Below are positions 42,271 through 49,915 of a stretch of DNA of 64,000 bases, in pieces. This DNA comes from Pseudomonadaceae bacterium SI-3 (GTDB taxonomy: Bacteria > Pseudomonadota > Gammaproteobacteria > Pseudomonadales > Pseudomonadaceae). The stretch covers positions 806,001 to 870,000 of the forward strand of contig CP026511.1 in NCBI GenBank assembly GCA_004010935.1, in the 5' to 3' direction. How positions within the stretch are numbered: position 1 is the first letter of the stretch; every line of letters starts with the position of its first letter. The translations under genes and the position numbers were made by a program. The notes under the pieces are model-generated. The model was not told the origin of the DNA. It did no database searches and was given only the letters and a program-made list of their open reading frames with translations.

Positions 42271-44160
42271 ATGCCCAGTCGTCTTAAATTCAGCCACAAG
42301 ATCTTGCTGGCCGCCTCGCTCGTGGTGATCGCGACCTTTGCCCTGTTCACGCTGTTCAACGATTATCTGCAGCGCAACGCGATTCGCGACAACCTCGAAA
42401 GCTACCTGAATGAGATGGGTGAAGTCACCGCCCATAACATCCAAAACTGGCTGTCTGGTCGGATCCTGTTGGTGGAAAGCGCTGCGCAGTCCATCGCCAA
42501 CGACAGCTCCGATCAGAGCGTGGTTGCTCTGCTTGAACAGAAGGCGCTCGTCTCGACCTTCGGCTTCACCTATCTGGGCGAGCAGAACGGCCGCTTCACC
42601 ATGCGTCCGGAAGACGAAATGCCCGCCGGGTACGACCCGCGCACCCGCCCCTGGTACAAGGACGCGGTGGCTGCTGGCGGAACGACCCTTACCGAACCCT
42701 ATGTTGACGCGGCCACGGGTGAGCTGATCATTACGATCGCCACCCCCGCACGCAGCGGCAGCCAGACGGTTGGCGTGGTGGGCGGCGATCTGGGTTTGCA
42801 GGCGCTTGTCGATATCATCAACGCGCTGAACTTCGACGGCATGGGTTACGCCTTTCTGGTCAGCGGCGACGGCAAGGTGCTGGTGCATCCGGACAAGACC
42901 AAGGTCATGAAGACCCTGGCTGAGATCTATCCGCAGAACACCCCGTCCCTGACCAAGGGCCTGAGCGAAGCGGAGCTCGACGGCCAGGCACGCATTCTCA
43001 GCTTCAGTCCCGTTCCGGGCCTGCCTTCGGTGACCTGGTATGTCGGCATCTCCGTGGAAAAGGAAAAGGCTTACGCGGCGCTGTCGAGCTTCCGTACCTC
43101 GGCGCTCGTTGCCACTGTCATCGCTGTGGTGTTCATCATGGTCCTGCTGGGCATGCTGATCCGCGTGTTGATGCGGCCACTGACCGATATGGGCCGCGCG
43201 ATGAGCAATATCGCCGAGGGCGAGGGCGACCTGACCCGCCGCCTGACAGTGCAATCGCAGGACGAATTCGGCACGCTGGCGCTGGCCTTTAACCGCTTCG
43301 TCGAGCGTATCCACGGCTCGATTCGTGACGTGGCCTCGGCTACCGAGCAGGTCAATGAAGTGGCGCAACGTGTACTGGCCGCCTCCAACTCGTCGATGCT
43401 CAATTCCGATGAACAGGCCAGCCGCACCAACAGCGTCGCAGCGGCGATCAATGAACTCGGCGCCGCCGCGCAGGAGATCGCCCGCAACGCGGCCGACGCC
43501 TCGCAGCAGGCCAGCGGTGCCAGCCACCAGGCCGAAGACGGTCGCAAGGTGGTCGAGCAGAACATCGAGGCCATGAAAAGGTTGTCGAGCAACATCAGCG
43601 CGTCCTGCCATCAAATCGAGGCGTTAAACACCCAGACGGTTGGCATCGGCCAGATTCTCGACGTGATCAAGGGCATTTCCGAGCAGACCAACCTGCTGGC
43701 GCTCAACGCAGCCATCGAGGCGGCGCGTGCCGGTGAAGCCGGACGCGGCTTTGCGGTGGTGGCTGATGAGGTGCGCAGCCTGGCGCATCGCACCCAGACC
43801 TCGGCGCAGGAAATCCACGGCATGATCGAGAAGCTGCAGGTCGGGGCGCGTGATTCGGTCAGCACCATGACCGAGAGTCAGCGTCAGAGCGAATCGAGCG
43901 TCGGCATCGCCAACCAGGCCGGTGAGCGACTGGGCAGCGTGACCCTCGCCATCGGCGAGATTGATGCGATGAACCAGTCAGTCGCGACCGCCACCGAAGA
44001 ACAGACCTCAGTGATCGAGTCGCTGAACATGGACATCACGGAAATCAACACGCTGAACCAGGAGGGGGTCGAGAACCTGCAATCCACTCTTCGGGCCTGT
44101 GGAGATCTTGAGCAGCAGGCTGCGCGGCTGAAGCAACTGGTGGGGAGCTTCAGGATCTGA
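42271..44160 (+). CDS. pctA: Amino-acid chemoreceptor, PctA/PctB/PctC type
   Basis: 629-residue methyl-accepting chemotaxis protein: TM1 at about 11-29, a periplasmic dCache domain, TM2 at about 282-305, HAMP, and a cytoplasmic signalling domain with the hairpin [35 protein letters not shown]. The amino-acid-binding dCache motif is complete: Y121, R126, W128, Y129 (YDPRTRPWY), Y144 (TEPY) and D173 (VGGDLGL). Length and residue numbers equal those of P. aeruginosa PctA, which senses most L-amino acids. PctA, PctB and PctC are close paralogues, so the symbol is by best resemblance. There is no C-terminal pentapeptide. A receptor for amino acids fits the surrounding catabolic genes. Confidence 0.93.
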   Translation: MPSRLKFSHKILLAASLVVIATFALFTLFNDYLQRNAIRDNLESYLNEMGEVTAHNIQNWLSGRILLVESAAQSIANDSSDQSVVALLEQKALVSTFGFTYLGEQNGRFTMRPEDEMPAGYDPRTRPWYKDAVAAGGTTLTEPYVDAATGELIITIATPARSGSQTVGVVGGDLGLQALVDIINALNFDGMGYAFLVSGDGKVLVHPDKTKVMKTLAEIYPQNTPSLTKGLSEAELDGQARILSFSPVPGLPSVTWYVGISVEKEKAYAALSSFRTSALVATVIAVVFIMVLLGMLIRVLMRPLTDMGRAMSNIAEGEGDLTRRLTVQSQDEFGTLALAFNRFVERIHGSIRDVASATEQVNEVAQRVLAASNSSMLNSDEQASRTNSVAAAINELGAAAQEIARNAADASQQASGASHQAEDGRKVVEQNIEAMKRLSSNISASCHQIEALNTQTVGIGQILDVIKGISEQTNLLALNAAIEAARAGEAGRGFAVVADEVRSLAHRTQTSAQEIHGMIEKLQVGARDSVSTMTESQRQSESSVGIANQAGERLGSVTLAIGEIDAMNQSVATATEEQTSVIESLNMDITEINTLNQEGVENLQSTLRACGDLEQQAARLKQLVGSFRI

Positions 44161-44177
44161 TCTGGTTTTGGTGAGAA

Positions 44178-44199
44178 GGGCGCTTCGGCGCCCTTTTTT
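44178..44199 (+). terminator. Rho-independent terminator after the chemoreceptor
   Basis: GGGCGC / TTCG / GCGCCC followed by TTTTTT; classic UUCG-loop terminator. Confidence 0.95.
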
Positions 44200-44316
44200 C
44201 GTGCCCGTCTGTATCCGCCACTTATGTAGAAGCGAAGGGAGACGCCTAGGCTTGATCGGGTGGTCGCGGCGCGCTCATCTTGGTACGGCGCCGCCCTGAC
44301 GTAGGCCCTAACCTCA

Positions 44317-44567
44317 TGTTTCGCCCTGCTGGGCGACTCACTTTTTCCAGACGCACCTGCCCGGCCGGCAAAAAAGTAAGCAAAAAGTCTTGCCCCTGCA
44401 TCCGGCCCCAGCTGCGCCGGGGTTCCCTCGCTCCGGTGACGTTCCAGGGGCCCGCGGCGACGGGCCATCCATGCCGATGGCGGCCCCGACCCAACACAGC
44501 TCTCGCGGCATCCATGCCGCTCAACCCCTTACACGACACCTGCGCTCGGCCTCCTGAAAGGGGCGAT
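44317..44567 (+). repeat. Composite repeat locus 2, module A (forward copy)
   Basis: Begins TTTCGCCCTGCTGGGCGACT and ends CTCGGCCTCCTGAAAGGGGC; the same element as 17570-17797, with divergent sequence in the middle. It lies just downstream of the chemoreceptor terminator. Confidence 0.75.
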
Positions 44568-44731
44568 CCGGTGGTGTCTGATGGGGCGTGCAGCGAAACG
44601 GTTGTAAGGGCTATATGTAGGGTGGGTAACGCGAAGCTTACCCACCGCTTTTGGTGGGCAAGGTCCGGTATCAATCGTGGTATCGAGCGCGGTGGAAAAT
44701 GCTTCGCAGTTTTCCACCCTACGAAGCTAAA
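44545..44731. repeat. Composite repeat locus 2, module B
   Basis: Counterpart of 17341-17525: GGTGGTGTCTGAT, CGAAACGGTTGTAAGG, GTAGGGTGGGTAACGCGAAG with CTTACCCACC, and the GTGGAAAATGC...TTTTCCACCCTAC hairpin. In locus 1 this module precedes module A; here it follows it, so the modules are shuffled between loci. Confidence 0.75.
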
Positions 44732-44829
44732 GGGAGGCGAGATCTAGTCGCTTGGCAACTCTCAACAACGTAACAAATATAGACTTTGCCTTTTTGCTGA
44801 TGAACAGACTATCAGACGATGCCGAACGC

Positions 44830-45050
44830 CCCTTTCAGGAGGCCGAATGGAATCGCTGCGTAGAGGGGCGAGCGGCATGGATGCCGCGAGAGCCGTGAAG
44901 GGCCATGGATGGCCCTTGCGCGGCGACCCTCGGAGTAGCGATGGAATGAGGGAAGTCGAGCTCAGCGAGACCCGGATGCAGGGCAAGACCTTTTGGTTCC
45001 TTTTGGGGCAATTGCCAAAAGGGACTCGCCCAGCAGGGCGAAACCAATGC
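44830..45050 (-). repeat. Composite repeat locus 2, module A (inverted copy)
   Basis: Starts CCCCTTTCAGGAGGCCGAAT and ends GACTCGCCCAGCAGGGCGAA, as at 17885-18112. A 75-base core (about 44755-44830) with TATCAGACGATGCCGAACG separates it from module B. Together 44.3-45.05 kb is a non-coding block; the 200 bases after it, before the DJ-1/PfpI gene, hold nothing recognisable. Confidence 0.75.
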
Positions 45051-45258
45051 CTCGGCCGACCTTGGAAATCGGGTCATACGCAGCTAACCCAAGCTCAAAC
45101 AGTCCGTGGGCTCGGGGGCGGAACTTGGGGCGGCCCCAAAAGCGCGTGCTGCGCTGCCCATCACCGTGCGCAACACAACGACATTGACCCATTCCCCACC
45201 CCCATGGTCGAGATGAATCAAGGGCCTGCATTCGGGCCCCCCGATCAAAGGAGACCCC

Positions 45259-45942
45259 ATGAAAGTTCTCATCGTGCTCACATCCCACGACAAGCTCGGC
45301 GACACCGGCAAACCCACCGGCTTCTGGCTCGAAGAGTTCGCCGCCCCTTACTACGTCTTCAAGGACGCTGGCGCTGAAATCGTCCTCGCCTCACCCAAGG
45401 GGGGGCAGCCGCCGCTGGATCCGAAAAGCGATGCGCCAGACGCCCAGACCGAGATGACCCAGCGCTTCAAGAACGATGCCGAGTCCCAAGCGCTGCTGGC
45501 CAACACGCACAAGCTGGACGAGGTATCGGCAGCGGACTTCGATACGGTCTTCTATCCCGGCGGTCACGGCCCAATGTGGGACCTGACGAGCAATGCAACG
45601 TCCATCGCCCTTATCGAATCCTTCATCAAGGCACGCAAGCCCGTAGCGGCGGTCTGCCATGCGCCTGCCGCGCTGGTACAGGTGCGCGGCGTGGACGGTG
45701 AATACCTTGTCAAAGGCAAGCGCGTCACCGGCTTTACCAATACCGAGGAGGAGGGGGTACAGCTCACTGAGGTGGTGCCCTTCCTGCTGGAAGATAAGCT
45801 GAAGGAGATCGGTGGCGACTACAGCAAGGGGCCGGACTGGTCGTCCTATGTGCTGGTCGATGGCCTGCTCGTCACAGGCCAGAACCCGGCGTCCTCCGAA
45901 GAAGCCGCCCGGGAATTGCTCAACCTGGTGAAAGCGGGCTGA
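45259..45942 (+). CDS. DJ-1/PfpI-family class I glutamine amidotransferase-like protein
   Basis: 227-residue member of the DJ-1/PfpI superfamily, Hsp31-like. Key features are the nucleophile elbow AVCHAPAALV (Cys at about residue 134) with the adjacent His, Glu in the N-terminal TGFWLEEFAAPYYVF region, and YPGGHGPMWDL. Related proteins act as glyoxalase III, deglycases or redox chaperones; the E-C-H arrangement (GFWLEE, CHAP) is that of the Hsp31/glyoxalase III group. AAGGAG stands seven bases before the ATG. It is monocistronic behind the composite repeat and convergent with the EAL gene. Confidence 0.9.
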   Translation: MKVLIVLTSHDKLGDTGKPTGFWLEEFAAPYYVFKDAGAEIVLASPKGGQPPLDPKSDAPDAQTEMTQRFKNDAESQALLANTHKLDEVSAADFDTVFYPGGHGPMWDLTSNATSIALIESFIKARKPVAAVCHAPAALVQVRGVDGEYLVKGKRVTGFTNTEEEGVQLTEVVPFLLEDKLKEIGGDYSKGPDWSSYVLVDGLLVTGQNPASSEEAARELLNLVKAG

Positions 45943-45949
45943 GCATTGC

Positions 45950-46774
45950 TCAGCGTGGCAGGCCGTTCGGCCAGGGAAGGGCGTCGGTCTCGCTGCAGGC
46001 TTCGAACAGCGGTTTGCTGAACAGATAGCCCTGCATCAGGCTGATGCCCAGGTCGCGCAAAGCCTTGCATTCATCCGGCGTTTCCACGCCCTCAGCGATC
46101 ACCTGGATGCCCAGCTCTTTGCAAATGCCCACCGTGCCGCGGACGATGGCCTGGCGCGAACGGCTCTGATCGATTCCACGGATCAGATCCATGTCCAGCT
46201 TGATGAGATCGGGCTGGAAGTCGGCAAGCAGGTTGAGCCCCGCATAGCCGGCACCAAAGTCATCAATGGCCGTGAGAAAGCCGATGCGCTGGTATTCACG
46301 GAAAACCTCGGTCAGCCACTTGGCATCGCTGATGCGCTCGCCTTCGACGGTCTCGAAGATGATTTGCTCAATGGGGAAATCGTGCGCCCGGGCGGCTTCC
46401 AGCGTCGTCCGGATGCACAGTTCCGGCCGGTAGATGGCGTTGGGCATGAAGTTGATCGACAGCCGGCTCTGCATGTTCAGCTTGGCGGCGGTCTTGATGG
46501 CTTTAACCCGGCAGGCCTGATCGAAGCGGAAGCGGTTTTCCTCGGTGACTTGCGCCAGCACGCTGGGGGCCGGCTCGCCATTGACGCCGCGCACGAGCGC
46601 TTCGTGCGCAAAAATCTCGCGCTTGGCAATGTCCACAATCGGTTGATAGGCGTAACTGAAGCGAAAGCCGAGGCGCTCGCCGCTGGCGCAGCTGGGGCAG
46701 GCGCCGTGTTCGCTGGCCGAATGGCAGCTGTATTCCGATGGGGCAGGGTTACCGTCTGTGTTGCTTTGAATCAT
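45950..46774 (-). CDS. Stand-alone EAL-domain c-di-GMP phosphodiesterase
   Basis: 274-residue protein, nearly all EAL domain. Catalytic residues are intact: EALVR motif at about 58-62, NFMPN, FETVEGE, IDDFGAGYAG, IKLDMDLI, IAEGVET and LMQGYLFSKP, so it should hydrolyse c-di-GMP. The first 35 residues are unusual, with C17-H18, H23, C26-x2-C29 (ACPSC), possibly a small zinc or redox site. There is no membrane segment and no GGDEF partner. The domain start FRFSYAYQPIVDI resembles that of BLUF-EAL proteins, but the BLUF part is missing. Seven bases separate its stop from the convergent DJ-1/PfpI gene. Confidence 0.92.
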   Translation of the reverse strand: MIQSNTDGNPAPSEYSCHSASEHGACPSCASGERLGFRFSYAYQPIVDIAKREIFAHEALVRGVNGEPAPSVLAQVTEENRFRFDQACRVKAIKTAAKLNMQSRLSINFMPNAIYRPELCIRTTLEAARAHDFPIEQIIFETVEGERISDAKWLTEVFREYQRIGFLTAIDDFGAGYAGLNLLADFQPDLIKLDMDLIRGIDQSRSRQAIVRGTVGICKELGIQVIAEGVETPDECKALRDLGISLMQGYLFSKPLFEACSETDALPWPNGLPR

Positions 46775-46997
46775 GGGCGAACTCGCTCGAAACCTGTTGC
46801 TGAAAGATAGCGGCTAATCTGGCCGAGACTGGAGTCCGTTCGTCACCAGAAGGCCATTCCACGAGAATGACCAGGCGTCATAGTAGGTCAGAAACTTTAG
46901 GAATGATGGCTAAATGCTATGACATTAAGAATTAAGTCGAGTTCCTCTTTCCGCAGTGCGCTTCGTCGTCGTGGCGGGGCCATCCGTTTCGGCAGGA

Positions 46998-47026
46998 ATA
47001 AAAAAGGCCGGCATGACAGCCGGCCT
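46998..47026 (-). terminator. Rho-independent terminator of the phh operon
   Basis: On the minus strand AGGCCGGC / TGTCAT / GCCGGCCT followed by TTTTTATT, 22 bases after the phhC stop. The other bases between here and the EAL gene start (46775-46997) show no feature beyond a possible EAL promoter. Confidence 0.93.
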
Positions 47027-47047
47027 CCTGTGCTTCGCTGCGGCGGC

Positions 47048-48244
47048 TTATGCCGTGACGCGGGCGATGGCGGCCGCCAGTTGATCGAGCCGTGCGGCAT
47101 CCAGCCCAGCGATATTCGCCCGTCCGCTTTCCACCAAATACACCGAATCGTCACGCCGCAGGCGCAGCACCTGGTCGGCGGTGAGGCCCGTGTAGGAGAA
47201 CATTCCGCGTTGCTGCGCAATGTGCGCGAAGCGCTCGGAGAGACCGTGCGGCGCCAGCGCCTCCACCAGCCCCTGACGAAGCCCGGCGATGCGCTCGCGC
47301 TTGGCTGCAACCTCTTGCTGCCAGAGCTGGCGCAATTCGGGGTTCACCAGAATCGTCGCCACCACGGCCGCGCCGTGCGACGGCGGAGTCGACCAGAGAT
47401 TGCGCGCAACCGAAGCGAACTGGCTGCGCACATCGATCAACGACTCGCCGTTGGCAGCCACCGCGATCAGTGCGCCGGTACGCTCGCGGTAAAGCCCGAA
47501 GTTCTTCGAGCAGGAGCTGGTGATCAGCACTTCCGGCAGCGCTTCGACGAACAGCCGTACCGCCCAGGCGTCCTCGTCCAATCCATCGCCGAATCCCTGG
47601 TAAGCGAAGTCGAACAGCGGCAATAGCTCGCGCTGACGCACGATCTCGAGCACCTGGCGCCAGTCGCTCTGACTCAGGTCGTAGCCCGTGGGGTTGTGGC
47701 AGCACGCATGCAGGAGCACCACGTCGCCGCTGGGGATCCGCTCCAGCGCGGCGAGCATACCCGGCACGTCGAGGCGGTTCTGCGCATCGACATAGGGGTA
47801 ATGCTCGACCTTCAAGCGGGCAGCGGCGAACAGGGTTTCGTGGATCGGCCAGGTTGGGTCGCTGAGCCAGAGACTGCGCCCCGGCAGGCACTTGGCGATG
47901 AAGTCACCCACCAGCCGCAGGGCGCCGGTGCCGCCCGGTGTCTGGGTGCAGCCGGCGCGGTGCTCAACCAGCGCTGGCGAGCCCTCACCGAGCACCAGCT
48001 GCAGCAGCTGCTCGCCAAACAGCGGATCGCCGTGGCCGCCGATGTAGCTCTTGGTCTGCTCGCTGTCGATCAGACGCTGCTCAGCCAGCTTGACCGCCTT
48101 GGGGATCGGCGTCAGACCCAAGGCGTCCTTGTACACGCCCACGCCCAGGTCGAGCTTGGCCGGATTGGGATCGGCGCGATAGGCGTCCAGCAGGCCGAGT
48201 ATCGGATCGCCGGGAACCCGCGCGACATCAGCGAAGTGTTTCAC
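47048..48244 (-). CDS. phhC: Aromatic amino acid aminotransferase PhhC
   Basis: PLP-dependent class I aminotransferase (aspartate/tyrosine aminotransferase fold), about 398 residues, converting Tyr or Phe to the arylpyruvate. The PLP lysine is in [31 protein letters not shown] carries the Asn, and [10 protein letters not shown] and the C-terminal GLTADQV region are typical. GTG at 48244 is chosen because it overlaps the phhB stop (GTGA) and begins [18 protein letters not shown] as in the family. It is the last gene of phhA-phhB-phhC and is followed by a strong terminator. Confidence 0.92.
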   Translation of the reverse strand: MKHFADVARVPGDPILGLLDAYRADPNPAKLDLGVGVYKDALGLTPIPKAVKLAEQRLIDSEQTKSYIGGHGDPLFGEQLLQLVLGEGSPALVEHRAGCTQTPGGTGALRLVGDFIAKCLPGRSLWLSDPTWPIHETLFAAARLKVEHYPYVDAQNRLDVPGMLAALERIPSGDVVLLHACCHNPTGYDLSQSDWRQVLEIVRQRELLPLFDFAYQGFGDGLDEDAWAVRLFVEALPEVLITSSCSKNFGLYRERTGALIAVAANGESLIDVRSQFASVARNLWSTPPSHGAAVVATILVNPELRQLWQQEVAAKRERIAGLRQGLVEALAPHGLSERFAHIAQQRGMFSYTGLTADQVLRLRRDDSVYLVESGRANIAGLDAARLDQLAAAIARVTA

Positions 48245-48597
48245 TTGCGGCCCTCGGCGGTTTTCGCGACCTCGTCGGTACGCGCGGCCATGATGAAGTC
48301 GTTGCGGTGCAGCCCTTTGATCGAGTGGCTCCACCAGGTCACAGTGACCTTGCCCCATTCGGTTAGCAGGCCCGGGTGATGACCCTCGGCTTCGGCGATC
48401 TCGCCAACGGCGTTGGTGAAGGCCAGTGCATGGCGGAAGTTCTTGAACAGGAAAACTTTCTCCAACTCCATGTGGCCGTCACGGGTCTCGATGTTCCAGT
48501 CCGGAATCTGCTTGATCAGCTCGGCCAGTTCGTCATCGGAGACCTTGGGTGCGTCGGCGCGGCAGGCTTCGCAATGGGCTTGGGTCAGGGCGGTCAT
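48241..48597 (-). CDS. phhB: Pterin-4a-carbinolamine dehydratase PhhB
   Basis: Recycles the carbinolamine form of the pterin cofactor used by phenylalanine hydroxylase. 118 residues with the family motif [33 protein letters not shown], including the catalytic His pair. ATG 48597 begins [19 protein letters not shown], with AAGGACCC upstream; the extra upstream frame is ignored. It lies 266 bases downstream of phhA, a gap filled by hairpin repeats, and overlaps phhC by four bases. Confidence 0.95.
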   Translation of the reverse strand: MTALTQAHCEACRADAPKVSDDELAELIKQIPDWNIETRDGHMELEKVFLFKNFRHALAFTNAVGEIAEAEGHHPGLLTEWGKVTVTWWSHSIKGLHRNDFIMAARTDEVAKTAEGRK

Positions 48598-48629
48598 GGT
48601 TGGGTCCTTGTGTGATCGGTTGGTTGAGT

Positions 48630-48870
48630 GGATCGGTGGGCTAAAGCCCACCCTACGTGATGGGGTTGATCAGAGTTAAGCAGCGTAGGGAGGACAACGC
48701 CGAAGGCTTGTCCACGCGTCGGGTTCGGTCCGCCACGTTCACGAGCAACGTAGGGTGGATGACGCCAGAGGCTCATCCACCAGTCGGCCGAAACGACCCG
48801 CGCCGCCGGGAGACGTCGTTGAGGACGAACCCAACGCGTGGAAAATGCTTCGCAGTTTCCACCCTACGCC
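48630..48870. repeat. Hairpin repeat cluster between phhA and phhB
   Basis: Contains GGTGGGCTAAAGCCCACC then CTAC (about 48634-48655), a GTAGGGAGGACAACGCC...TGTCC element (about 48685-48717), GTAGGGTGGATGACGCC...CATCCACC (about 48749-48782) and a GTGGAAAATGCTTCGCAG hairpin ending CCACCCTAC (about 48838-48868). The last matches the end of module B in both composite repeat loci. The cluster separates phhA from phhB inside one operon and might set their relative expression. Confidence 0.65.
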
Positions 48871-49649
48871 GCTTTCGGCGGAAACTTCGGCTGGTGCAGG
48901 CCCAGCTGCATGGCGTTGCGTACGTGCGCCATGATGTCTTCATGGGCCACATCGAACAGTCGCTTGAGCTCGGGCAGGACGAAGTACACCGGCTGCAGGA
49001 TGTCGATGCGATAAGGGGTGCGCATCGCTTCGACAACGTCGAACGCCTGATGCTCGGGTTCGTCGGAAAGGCTGTAAAGCGTCTCCTTCGGCGAGGAGAG
49101 GATGCCGCCACCATAGATGCGTCGGCCCGCTGAAGTCTCCACCAGGCCGAACTCGATGGTCATCCAATACAGCCGCGCCAGGTAGACGCGCTCTTCCTTG
49201 GTCGCCTTGAGGCCAAGCTGGCCGTAGGTGTGGGTGAACTCGGCAAACCAGGGGTTGGTCAGCAGCGGGCAGTGGCCGAATATCTCGTGGAAGATGTCGG
49301 GTTCCTGCAGGTAATCCAGTTCTTCCGGTGTGCGGATAAAGGTAGCGACCGGAAAGCGTTTACTCGCCAACAGCTCGAAAAAGGTCTGGAACGGAATCAG
49401 CGCTGGAACCCGCGCCACCTGCCAGCCAGTGGTCGCATCCAGCACGCGGTTGATTTCGCCCAGTTGGGGGATGCGGTCGTGGGGCAGGGCAAGCTGTTCG
49501 ATGCCGTCCAGGTATTCCTGGCAGGCGCGGCCATCGAGCAGTTTCAGCTGGCGTTCGATCAGCGTTTGCCAAACCGCATGTTCACTGTCCGGGTAGTGGA
49601 TGTGACCTTGCGCATCCGGTTCGCGGGCAACGTATTTAGTGGCTTTCAT
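48864..49649 (-). CDS. phhA: Phenylalanine-4-hydroxylase PhhA
   Basis: Iron- and tetrahydropterin-dependent monooxygenase that makes tyrosine from phenylalanine; 261 residues, the short bacterial form without regulatory domain. The 2-His-1-Glu iron site is visible: PDIFHEIFGHCPLLTNPWFAEF (H-x4-H) and MTIEFGLVE. The start at 49649 (MKATKYVAREPDAQGHIHYPD) has AGGAGG upstream. It is the first gene of the operon and divergent from phhR; two TyrR-type boxes lie in the 266-base intergenic region. The stop codon falls within the hairpin repeat edge at 48864. Confidence 0.96.
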   Translation of the reverse strand: MKATKYVAREPDAQGHIHYPDSEHAVWQTLIERQLKLLDGRACQEYLDGIEQLALPHDRIPQLGEINRVLDATTGWQVARVPALIPFQTFFELLASKRFPVATFIRTPEELDYLQEPDIFHEIFGHCPLLTNPWFAEFTHTYGQLGLKATKEERVYLARLYWMTIEFGLVETSAGRRIYGGGILSSPKETLYSLSDEPEHQAFDVVEAMRTPYRIDILQPVYFVLPELKRLFDVAHEDIMAHVRNAMQLGLHQPKFPPKAA

Positions 49650-49769
49650 CTGACCTCCTGAGCAGGGCGGCCGCCTGAGTCTTGTTTTTATGGATGCCTC
49701 ATCTGATCGCGTTCAGCCCTCTCTGGCGACCCGAAAGCGGCTGCCCTGCGACAATCCGTCTCTGATGTG

Positions 49770-49787
49770 CGTAACGAAATAATTACG
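49770..49787. promoter_or_regulatory. Candidate PhhR/TyrR box 1
   Basis: CGTAAC-GAAATA-ATTACG keeps the core GTAA-N8-TTAC of the TyrR consensus TGTAAA-N6-TTTACA. It lies 120 bases upstream of phhA and 129 upstream of the phhR start. Confidence 0.5.
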
Positions 49788-49831
49788 ATGTGGCGCGGTT
49801 GCATGAAAATCGGCTTGCTCGGCTTCGCTAC

Positions 49832-49849
49832 TGTCAAATAATCTTGACG
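49832..49849. promoter_or_regulatory. Candidate PhhR/TyrR box 2
   Basis: TGTCAA-ATAATC-TTGACG, a near-perfect inverted repeat with the same N6 spacer. The centre is 62 bases from box 1, about six helical turns, so both would face the same side of the DNA. It lies 67 bases before the phhR start. Confidence 0.45.
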
Positions 49850-49915
49850 AAAATCAACGGCGATCCGCAGAAAAACCCGGCGCCGCTCATAACAACAAGC
49901 CAAAGGCTCCCTTGC

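Noticed and set aside
49791..49803. Sigma-54 promoter (TGGCGCGGTTGCA) between phhA and phhR
   Set aside because: The GG to GC distance is three bases too short for a -24/-12 promoter, and PhhR lacks GAFTGA.
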